Assembly (NCBI GenBank): GCA_030597485.1
Contig: JAUVRU010000102.1
Location: forward strand, 1-7,007
Direction: 5' to 3'
Origin: Anaerolineae bacterium
GTDB taxonomy: Bacteria > Chloroflexota > Anaerolineae > 4572-78 > NAK82
Length of the DNA stretch: 7,007 bases
In this document: positions 1 to 5,530 of the stretch, piece after piece
Layout of the letters: every line of letters begins with the position of its first letter
Position numbering within the stretch: the first letter of the stretch is position 1
Translations under genes and position numbers: made by a program
Notes under the pieces: model-generated
Databases searched by the model: none
Told to the model about the DNA's origin: nothing
The model's input: only the letters and a program-made list of their open reading frames with translations

Positions 1-1
1 C

Positions 2-1891
2 CCTTCTGTTTTGGCCCATGCCATCCGCATTGGGCGTGAGACTGACAATGATGTTGTCCTCAATGACCCGCGTGTTTCCAGGCACCATTCGCCGATACGC
101 CGCGGTGCGGCGGGTCTGGGGGTCAGGGGCCTGGGCCGCGCCAACGGGACGGTTGTGGGCGGTGCCCATCTGCAGGCCAACGTGTGGCAGCCTCTTCCGG
201 CTGGCATGACGGTCCATGTGGGTGACACCAGCCTTGCGTTGGAGGTGGCGACCCACAAGGCAACGACGGTTGCCATCGCGCCGGTTGCCGGAGCACCGAT
301 TCCGTCCGCGCCGCCGTCGCGTGTTTCTGCGCTTGCTCCGTGGCTGTTGATCGGTGGGGCACTCGTGGTGGTTGCGGTCCTGATCGCCGTGGCGGTGGTA
401 CTGTGGCCGGCCGGAGAGGAGGGCCAGGCCGTGCCAGCTGAGGTGCCAACTGCCACCGCTGCCCCAGTGGGGGTGGTGTCTCCTGCCGCACCACCGACTG
501 CCGAGTATTCCAGTGGTGAGGGTGTACCGCGTGTTCCCTATCCCGTAGTCAACCTGGAGAGCGTTACGGTGGAGCCAATCATCTTGGGTGCTCTGCCGGA
601 CCCGACCAAGGCGTTCATCATTGTGGAGGTACGGGTGGAGCATCACGGGGTCGGCGATTTCACCGTGGCCCCAGACCAGTTTGTGTTGGTGGACGTTTCC
701 GGAACTGTGCTGGAGGAGGTGGGTGTTACCTACAGCGCATCGGGCCTGCGGAAACTGGGTCTGGCTGACCGGTATCAGAACCTGCGGCTGGGTCCAGGCG
801 ACAGTGTGCCCGAGAGTCTCCTCTTTTCCGGTGATGCCCGCCGCTACGAGTTGTTCCTGCGATATCAGCCGCCTGATCTGGAACCTATTATGCTCGATCT
901 GGGTGCCCTGGATGCCGGACGCGCTGTGGCTCTGGCCTTAGGCACTCCGGTGGTTGAGGAGGGGACCCCGGTGGCCGTGGCCCAGGCGACTCCCATGGTG
1001 GCGCCCTCGCCGACATCTACCCGTCCCCCAGAGTTGGCCGCGCCAAAGATCATCCCCACCTCATCATTGGTGGGAACGATCGCGTACCCCGTCTTCAACG
1101 GCGAGAGCTACGACCTGTATCTAGGCAATGCAGATGGCTCGGGGAGCTGGATGTTGCTCGGCGGAGCCAGCCAGCCCCAGTTTAGCCCTGATGGACAGCG
1201 CCTCGCCTACCACTCCTGGCTGGAGAACAAGCGCGGCTTGATCACCGTGGACGTGAGTGGGGGTAATGAACATCTCATTGCCGACCACCTGGAGGATCAG
1301 TTGCCCACATGGTCACCAGACGGTGGCAGCATCATTTTCCTGACGCGACGCACCGGGCACCGGGCCTCGGAGCTGTTTCGGGTGCCGTCGGTGGGCGGAG
1401 ATGACGAGTTTGCCGGTAATGGCGAGTATCCTACCTGGGGAGCGACTGGTCAGTTGGCCTTCAAAGGATGGGACTCCACCGGCGTCGGGCTGCGGTTGGC
1501 CCAACCGGATTTCTCTGGCATTCAGGCTCTCAGCGACGATGAAACTGACACAGCGCCGGCCATCTCGCCTGACGGCAAACGGGTTGCCTTTATGTCACGG
1601 CGTTACGGTAACTGGAACATCTACGTGGTGGGTAGTGATGGAAAGGGGCTCAAGCAGTTGACAGAAGATCCTGCCAATGACGGCTTGCCTGCCTGGTCGC
1701 CGGACGGAAAAGTGATCGCGTTTGTCAGCAACCGGGGAGGGCCGTGGGCGGTGTGGGCGATGAACCCCGATGGAGGGGGCAGTGAACGCCAGCTGTTCAC
1801 GATGGAGGGATCACCCGACGGTTTCGTGGCTGGGGAGGACCTGGACAAGAGTCGTGGCTGGGCCGAAGAGCGCATCAGCTGGGCGTACTGA
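2..1891 (+). CDS. FHA domain / TM anchor / PD40 (TolB-like) beta-propeller protein, 5' partial
   Basis: This is probably a membrane-tethered sensor or scaffold; its specific function is not recognised. Residues are numbered from the TTG at 11. An FHA domain at about 5-80 keeps the family's phosphothreonine-binding residues: IGR (7-9), SRHH (23-26) and NGT (45-47). One hydrophobic segment (about 109-132) follows, then an Ala/Pro/Thr-rich linker, an Ig-like all-beta region resembling DUF4352 (about 178-300), a second Pro/Thr-rich linker (about 316-350) and a propeller with PD40 repeats (FSPDG 391, WSPDG 434, a degenerate WGATG 476, ISPDG 518, WSPDG 562). The expected topology is a cytoplasmic FHA and an extracytoplasmic propeller. 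The frame is open to the window edge. The TTG at 11 has no purine-rich ribosome site before it and would cut off the first FHA strand, so the true start very likely lies upstream. The stop (1889-1891) abuts the next promoter. Confidence 0.88.
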   Translation, partial: PSVLAHAIRIGRETDNDVVLNDPRVSRHHSPIRRGAAGLGVRGLGRANGTVVGGAHLQANVWQPLPAGMTVHVGDTSLALEVATHKATTVAIAPVAGAPIPSAPPSRVSALAPWLLIGGALVVVAVLIAVAVVLWPAGEEGQAVPAEVPTATAAPVGVVSPAAPPTAEYSSGEGVPRVPYPVVNLESVTVEPIILGALPDPTKAFIIVEVRVEHHGVGDFTVAPDQFVLVDVSGTVLEEVGVTYSASGLRKLGLADRYQNLRLGPGDSVPESLLFSGDARRYELFLRYQPPDLEPIMLDLGALDAGRAVALALGTPVVEEGTPVAVAQATPMVAPSPTSTRPPELAAPKIIPTSSLVGTIAYPVFNGESYDLYLGNADGSGSWMLLGGASQPQFSPDGQRLAYHSWLENKRGLITVDVSGGNEHLIADHLEDQLPTWSPDGGSIIFLTRRTGHRASELFRVPSVGGDDEFAGNGEYPTWGATGQLAFKGWDSTGVGLRLAQPDFSGIQALSDDETDTAPAISPDGKRVAFMSRRYGNWNIYVVGSDGKGLKQLTEDPANDGLPAWSPDGKVIAFVSNRGGPWAVWAMNPDGGGSERQLFTMEGSPDGFVAGEDLDKSRGWAEERISWAY

Positions 1892-1892
1892 T

Positions 1893-1922
1893 TTGACAGT
1901 TCCCTGTTCGAGCAGGTATAAT
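1893..1922 (+). promoter_or_regulatory. consensus sigma-70 promoter for the rpmH-rnpA cluster
   Basis: A -35 TTGACA (1893-1898) and a -10 TATAAT (1917-1922) both match the housekeeping sigma consensus exactly, separated by 18 bp. The predicted transcription start is near 1929. The promoter begins two bases after the stop codon of the upstream gene and is the only strong promoter seen before rpmH. It therefore probably drives rpmH, rnpA and perhaps the genes through jag. The spacer holds an imperfect dyad (1903-1916), described under findings. Confidence 0.85.
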
Positions 1923-1928
1923 GTGTTG

Positions 1929-2102
1929 TTGGGGATTTCTCACGGCGTTCCTTGTTGCCGGCGTTTCGGGCGCACTGCAACAGAGTGGGGCGACAGTGAG
2001 CAGGTGGTCATCGAGCCACTTCCTGGAAGGCGTGCCCATCATGATGCGCAGGCCATTTTCCCCCTTTTCTTGGGGGTGACATAATCAGGAGAAGACAGAC
2101 AG
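1929..2102 (+). promoter_or_regulatory. long 5' leader of rpmH with possible RNA hairpins
   Basis: About 170 nt separate the predicted start site from the rpmH ATG, and no coding frame here is convincing. Visible pairings are AGGTGG (2002-2007) with CCACTT (2016-2021) around an 8-nt loop, and CCCCC (2060-2064) with GGGGG (2072-2076) around a 7-nt loop. The second lies ten bases before the ribosome site. A perfect 10-bp palindrome, CATCATGATG, sits at 2037-2046. No T-run follows the hairpins, so none looks like an intrinsic terminator. I recognise no known riboswitch, SRP RNA or other RNA family. A regulatory role is inference only. Confidence 0.4.
2087..2092 (+). promoter_or_regulatory. ribosome binding site of rpmH
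   Basis: AGGAGA lies 10 nt before the ATG at 2103. It is a good Shine-Dalgarno match and fixes the rpmH start. Confidence 0.75.
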
Positions 2103-2279
2103 ATGCCTAAGCGAACTTACCAACCCAAGAAACGTCGCCGGGCGCGCGTGCACGGGTTTCGAGCTCGAATGAAGACAGCAAGTGGACGAAGGGTGATCAA
2201 GGCGCGGCGTTTTAAGGGGCGACGTTCGTTGGCTACTCAGGCGCGCCACAGCAAGCGGATCAACTGGAACGCCGGTTAG
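2103..2279 (+). CDS. rpmH: 50S ribosomal protein L34
   Basis: L34 is a small basic protein of the large ribosomal subunit that binds 23S rRNA. The 58-residue product starts [19 protein letters not shown] and continues with [13 protein letters not shown]. This is the family core: the KRTYQP start, the HGFRARM motif, the SGR turn and the basic KGRR stretch. ATG 2103 is set by the AGGAGA ribosome site and gives the canonical N-terminus with one added Pro at position 2. The usual family length is about 44-50 residues. Here roughly 13 extra residues (about 46-58, ending in NWNAG) follow the normal end point. It is the first gene of the cluster, 29 nt before rnpA, and is expected to be transcribed from the promoter at 1893-1922. 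Confidence 0.96.
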   Translation: MPKRTYQPKKRRRARVHGFRARMKTASGRRVIKARRFKGRRSLATQARHSKRINWNAG

Positions 2280-2308
2280 CGAAGGGGCGGCGTGGCGAAT
2301 TACCGGGG

Positions 2309-2653
2309 ATGGAGCGCAAGTATCGAGTCAGGCTGAGTAGCGACTTCCGCCGAATCAGGCGGGAAGGCAAATCGTGGGCTCATCGTTTGGTGGTGTTGTG
2401 TGTGTTGCACAACGATCTGGAGTACAGCCGTTTCGGCTTTGCCGTCAGCAAAGGGGTCGGCAATGCGGTGACACGCAACCGTGTCCGACGGCGTATGCGA
2501 GAGGTAGTGCGTTTACAGCGGGATTGTATGGAGGGGGGGTGGGATATGGTGTTCATAGCCCGCCCGTCCATCAGGCAGGCCACTTACGCCGAGATCGAAT
2601 CGGCGATTGAAGACCTGGTTGCCCGTGCGGGCTTGCGTGGGGCCCTCAATTGA
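2309..2653 (+). CDS. rnpA: ribonuclease P protein component
   Basis: RnpA is the protein subunit of RNase P. It binds the catalytic RNA and the 5' leader of precursor tRNAs so that the leader can be cleaved off. The 114-residue product has normal family length. It shows the N-terminal basic SSDFRRIRREG (10-20), the FGFAVSKGVGNAV strand-loop (42-54), the signature RNRVRRRMRE (56-65) and a C-terminal helix (AEIESAIEDLVARAG, 94-108). The position after SK, usually Lys or Arg in the signature region, is Gly here. ATG 2309 is the first usual start codon after an in-frame TAA at 2213. No proper Shine-Dalgarno precedes it; the nearest purine run (GAAGGGG, 2281-2287) is about 21 nt away. Translation may therefore be coupled to rpmH, which ends 29 nt upstream. 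Confidence 0.96.
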   Translation: MERKYRVRLSSDFRRIRREGKSWAHRLVVLCVLHNDLEYSRFGFAVSKGVGNAVTRNRVRRRMREVVRLQRDCMEGGWDMVFIARPSIRQATYAEIESAIEDLVARAGLRGALN

Positions 2654-2704
2654 GAAGTGAATCAGGTATTGGCGAGAGGATAGACTCGACGGAGTATCTG
2701 GCAG

Positions 2705-2932
2705 GTGAGGTACATCGCATTGGCATTGATCCGGGCGTATCAGGGGCTCCTTTCCCCGCTTCTTCCTCGATCATGTCGCTTTGAACCCAGCTGTTCCTAT
2801 TATGGGTATGAGGCTATCAGCAGATACGGAATTCTGCGAGGTGGGTGGTTGGCTGTTAAGCGAGTGAGCCGTTGCCAGCCTCTGCATTCTGGTGGCTATG
2901 ATCCCGTGCCCGATCTGCCGTCGCACCGGTAG
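2705..2932 (+). CDS. yidD: membrane protein insertion efficiency factor YidD
   Basis: YidD is a small protein of the inner face of the membrane thought to help YidC-dependent insertion of membrane proteins. The 75-residue product has the family pattern: an N-terminal amphipathic stretch ([17 protein letters not shown], 5-21), [16 protein letters not shown] (23-38), [20 protein letters not shown] (42-61) and GGYDPVP (63-69). Cys24, Cys30 and Cys57 are the conserved cysteines. Length is typical. The start is GTG at 2705: an in-frame stop lies at 2681-2683 with no other usual start codon between, and GGAG (2691-2694) is a fair ribosome site 10 nt before. It sits 51 nt after rnpA and 65 nt before yidC, the usual order. 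Confidence 0.95.
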   Translation: MRYIALALIRAYQGLLSPLLPRSCRFEPSCSYYGYEAISRYGILRGGWLAVKRVSRCQPLHSGGYDPVPDLPSHR

Positions 2933-2982
2933 AAGATACGATTCCAGTGGTTCGTGTCCTGCTATTAAGAACAGGTGATTTT

Positions 2983-2987
2983 GGAGG
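2983..2987 (+). promoter_or_regulatory. ribosome binding site of yidC
   Basis: GGAGG lies 10 nt before the ATG at 2998. It is the strongest Shine-Dalgarno in the cluster and supports that start. Confidence 0.75.
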
Positions 2988-2997
2988 TTATTGACGT

Positions 2998-3816
2998 ATG
3001 TGGCAGGCTTTTGTCCAACTCATTGCGGATGCCCTAGTCTGGATCAGCACCATACTGGCCGGGTACGGCGTTCAATATTCATTCGGATTCGCAATCATCG
3101 TCTTCACCCTGGCTTTCAAACTGGTGACGCTGCCGCTCACTTTCCATCAGCTGCGGGCCTCGAAGGCGATGCAGGAATTGCAGCCCGAAATCCAGAAGTT
3201 GCAGAAGAAGTACAAGGACGAACGCGAGAAACTGAGCAAGGCCCAGATGGAGCTGTACAAGGAGGCTGGGGTCAACCACTTGGGAGGTTGTCTGCCCATG
3301 CTTATTCAGATGCCCATCTGGTTTGCGTTGTACCGGGCGCTGTTCAACCTGGCGGATCAGGGGGTACTGAACGAAGGGTTCTTCTGGATTCCCAGCCTGG
3401 CTGAGCCTCGTGATTTGAGTTGGATATGGCCCTTGCCGCAGACAGCGGAGGGCTGGGCAACAGTCGCGGCTATGCTGGTACTGCCCATTCTTACCGTTGT
3501 CACCCAGTTGGTAGTACAAAAGATGATGACGCCGCCCACCACCGGCGATTCACAGCAGGCAATGATGGGACAGATGATGACCCTCATGCCGCTCATGTTC
3601 GGCTTCTTTGCCCTGCAGGTGCCTCAAGGACTGGTGCTGTACTGGGTGACCTCGAACATATTTATGCTGATCCAACAGTACCTCATAACCAGACCGGGCG
3701 GATTGGCTTTCAGGCAACAGCCACAGGTGGGCGAGGGGGAAGCCATTCCGGAATCCAACGAAGGACCTGGCACCACCAAGGGGAAAAGGCATGGCAAGCG
3801 AAAAAGAAAGCGTTGA
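2998..3816 (+). CDS. yidC: membrane protein insertase YidC/Oxa1/SpoIIIJ family
   Basis: This is the insertase that places membrane proteins into the cytoplasmic membrane, alone or with SecYEG. The 272-residue product is the short Oxa1-type form and lacks the large periplasmic domain of Gram-negative YidC. Hydrophobic segments lie at about 4-21, 29-48, 101-118, 155-174, 193-207 and 210-229. Between the second and third is the charged cytoplasmic hairpin (51-95, coiled-coil-like), ending in VNHLGGCLPMLIQMPIWFALY (92-112), a family hallmark. No lipobox cysteine is seen at the N-terminus, unlike Bacillus SpoIIIJ. The groove position that is Arg in most homologues (R366 in E. coli by motif alignment, before PLT) is Lys41. 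The C-terminus (261-272) is a strongly basic tail, a feature linked to ribosome contact in Oxa1 relatives. Its last codons overlap jag by 26 nt. Confidence 0.96.
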   Translation: MWQAFVQLIADALVWISTILAGYGVQYSFGFAIIVFTLAFKLVTLPLTFHQLRASKAMQELQPEIQKLQKKYKDEREKLSKAQMELYKEAGVNHLGGCLPMLIQMPIWFALYRALFNLADQGVLNEGFFWIPSLAEPRDLSWIWPLPQTAEGWATVAAMLVLPILTVVTQLVVQKMMTPPTTGDSQQAMMGQMMTLMPLMFGFFALQVPQGLVLYWVTSNIFMLIQQYLITRPGGLAFRQQPQVGEGEAIPESNEGPGTTKGKRHGKRKRKR

Positions 3817-4525
3817 GGTTGCTGCCAGAACGGTCGAAGAGGCGATTGGGCAGGGCCTGGCTGAATTGGGCGTGCTGCGAGAGCAGGCTGAGGTCGAGAT
3901 CCTTGAATCCGGCCGCGGTGGCTTGTTGGGGTTGGGTGCCCAGGATGCACTGGTTCGTCTCACGCGCCTGCCTCTCCCTGAAGAGGGGCGTGAGCTGGCA
4001 GAGCCGGTTGTCCCCGTTGAGGAGCTGGAACCCCAGCCGGTGCTCGAGGAGCAAGAAGTCTCTCTGCTGGGTGTTGAGATCCTTCAGGATCTCATCGATA
4101 AGATGGGGGTTCGGGGCCGAGTGGTGGTTCGCAGCGGGGAGGATTTGGTCGAAGAGGGAGACGTTCCCGCACTGGTTCTTGATGTCACTGGCAAAGATCT
4201 GGGTATCCTCATTGGGCGCAGGGGGGAGACGTTGCAGGCCTTGCAGCTCCTGACCCGATTGATGCTCAGCAAGCGTCTTTCCCGATGGGAACCGGTGGTC
4301 GTTGACGTGGAGTCGTATCGAGCGAGGCGACGGCGGTCGTTGCGTCGGCTTGCCCTTCGTATGGCGGAACGGGCTGCGTCCAGCCAGCGTGTGGTGGTGT
4401 TGGAGGCAATGTCCCCCTACGAGCGACGCATCATACATCTTGCTTTGCAGGATCACCTTGAGGTGACTACCGAGAGCACGGGTGAAGGCGAAGATCGCCG
4501 GGTGACGATTGTCCCCCGGCAGTAG
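3791..4525 (+). CDS. jag: Jag/KhpB RNA-binding protein (Jag-N, KH, R3H)
   Basis: Jag (SpoIIIJ-associated; KhpB/EloR in streptococci) is a cytoplasmic RNA-binding protein linked to cell elongation and small-RNA biology in Firmicutes; its role here is inferred. The 244-residue product has three domains. The Jag-N domain (about 6-58) shows ARTVEEAIGQGLAELG and the GGLLGLG turn. An acidic linker follows (about 61-90). A type II KH domain (about 91-172) carries the GxxG loop as IGRRGETLQALQ (141-152). A C-terminal R3H domain (about 178-242) has its Arg-x3-His as R212-H216 within MSPYERRIIHLALQ. ATG 3791 lies inside yidC in another frame, with purine-rich AAGGGG and AAAAGG just before it, so the pair is probably translationally coupled. 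Pairing with yidC is the standard arrangement. Confidence 0.94.
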   Translation: MASEKESVEVAARTVEEAIGQGLAELGVLREQAEVEILESGRGGLLGLGAQDALVRLTRLPLPEEGRELAEPVVPVEELEPQPVLEEQEVSLLGVEILQDLIDKMGVRGRVVVRSGEDLVEEGDVPALVLDVTGKDLGILIGRRGETLQALQLLTRLMLSKRLSRWEPVVVDVESYRARRRRSLRRLALRMAERAASSQRVVVLEAMSPYERRIIHLALQDHLEVTTESTGEGEDRRVTIVPRQ

Positions 4526-4530
4526 CCGGG
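4515..4530 (+). repeat. perfect GC hairpin spanning the jag stop codon
   Basis: CCCGGC (4515-4520) and GCCGGG (4525-4530) are exact reverse complements around the 4-nt loop AGTA. The jag stop TAG (4523-4525) lies within loop and stem. No T-run follows directly; the nearest is CTTTTCG near 4553. It may slow ribosomes, protect the 3' end or act as a weak, non-canonical terminator. It could also be a chance product of the GC-rich codons. Confidence 0.35.
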
Positions 4531-4616
4531 CCAGGTGGCGTGAGCGTGCCCAGCTTTTCGAGTGGGGATTTCCCGGTTCTTCTGTTTTCCCCTGCTGGAT
4601 GGCACCATAAAACACA

Positions 4617-5462
4617 ATGACGAATCCCGACTACCTGGTTATCGGGAGTATAACCAAAGATCTGGTTCCAGGCGGCTACACACTGGGGGGGACCGTTGCC
4701 TATGGGGCCATCACGGCCGCGAACCTAGGAAAACGGGCGGCGATCGTGACCAGCGCCGAACCGGGTTTGTCTCTGCCCCCAGCGTTCGAACACATTCAGT
4801 GCGCGCTCCAACCCGCTCGTCGTACCACCACGTTCCGCAACGTCTACGCTGAAGGTACCCGCCAGCAGCACGTCGTGGCTCTGTCTGAGCCCATCGGGGT
4901 CGATAGCATCCCCGCAGCTTGGCGGCGGGTGCCGTTGGTCCATCTGGGTCCCCTGGCAGGTGAGATTGACGAGTCCTTGGTTCACCAATTCCCTGAATCG
5001 CGCGTCGTCGCCACGCCGCAGGGCTGGCTTCGCTCGTGGGATGCGTCTGGTCGCGTATCCCGGGGCACCTGGCCTGGCGCTGGGCGGCTGTTGCCCCACC
5101 TGGCGGCGCTGGTCCTCAGCAAGGAGGACGTTGGCGGCGATCTTGTCTGCATCGAACGCTTCGCTGATATGACCCGGACCCTCGTCCTCACGAACGGTGC
5201 AAGAGGTGCCACCGTGTACCATGCAGGCCAGGTCAAGCAGATCCCCACCCGTCCGGCTCAGGAGCGGGATCCCACAGGCGCAGGTGACGTGTTTGCGGCT
5301 GCCTTCCTGATCCGGCTTCACGAAACGGCTCTCGCCTCGGGCGAGGGTGATCCCTGGGAGGCGGCCCGTTTTGCCAACGTAGTGGCATCCTTCTCAGTGG
5401 AGGGATCTGGCTTCTCGGCTATTCCGGGGCGTGAACAGGTGGACGCCTACCTGGCAAGATAG
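4617..5462 (+). CDS. PfkB-family (ribokinase-like) carbohydrate kinase
   Basis: This kinase of the ribokinase/PfkB superfamily is expected to transfer phosphate from ATP to a sugar or related alcohol; the substrate cannot be told. The 281-residue product begins DYLVIGSITKDLV (5-17), with Asp15 at the usual substrate-contact position. It has the family's Gly-Gly segment LGGTVAYGA (23-31), LTNGARGATVY (191-201) of the ATP site, and signature 2 as DPTGAGDVFAAAF (218-230), where Asp224 is the expected catalytic base. It is slightly shorter than ribokinases of about 300-310 residues, so lid elements may be reduced. No clear Shine-Dalgarno precedes ATG 4617; GGATGG (4597-4602) is 14 nt away. An AT-rich CATAAAAC lies just before the start, so a leaderless transcript is possible. 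It follows jag by 91 nt; read-through from the cluster is possible but not shown. Confidence 0.9.
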   Translation: MTNPDYLVIGSITKDLVPGGYTLGGTVAYGAITAANLGKRAAIVTSAEPGLSLPPAFEHIQCALQPARRTTTFRNVYAEGTRQQHVVALSEPIGVDSIPAAWRRVPLVHLGPLAGEIDESLVHQFPESRVVATPQGWLRSWDASGRVSRGTWPGAGRLLPHLAALVLSKEDVGGDLVCIERFADMTRTLVLTNGARGATVYHAGQVKQIPTRPAQERDPTGAGDVFAAAFLIRLHETALASGEGDPWEAARFANVVASFSVEGSGFSAIPGREQVDAYLAR

Positions 5463-5530
5463 CCGTCCAACGATCACCCCCTGCAGGCTGAAAGCCCGCG
5501 CCCCCGACAGCATTCTAGTGCGACTGGACG

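Noticed and set aside
11..13. TTG as the start of the FHA protein
   Set aside because: No ribosome site in the ten bases before it, the frame is open to the window edge, and the first FHA strand would be missing; treated as an internal Leu.
1903..1919. TTCGAGC with flanking CCTG/CAGG, resembling a tRNA T-arm or an attachment-site remnant
   Set aside because: The stem does not fit five pairs around a seven-base loop, the sequence before it is coding, and no acceptor, D or anticodon arms are present.
2060..2076. C5/G5 hairpin as an intrinsic terminator before rpmH
   Set aside because: No T-run follows on either strand and a ribosome site with an essential gene comes straight after.
1892..2102. 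Replication origin beside rpmH, as in many bacteria
   Set aside because: No TTATCCACA-like DnaA boxes on either strand, no AT-rich unwinding region, and no dnaA or dnaN in the window.
2958..2975. CCTG...CAGG inverted repeat between yidD and yidC
   Set aside because: Only four pairs with a ten-base loop; not distinguishable from chance.
3710..4615. Minus-strand open frame of 301 codons opposite yidC and jag
   Set aside because: The plus strand here carries clear YidC and Jag motifs; the antisense product shows no family pattern and its start lacks a ribosome site.
5464..5530. CGTCCA and TGGACG framing the gap between the convergent genes, as a bidirectional terminator
   Set aside because: Six-base arms separated by 55 bases, no T-runs on either strand, and only a weak inner GGCT/AGCC stem; likely chance.
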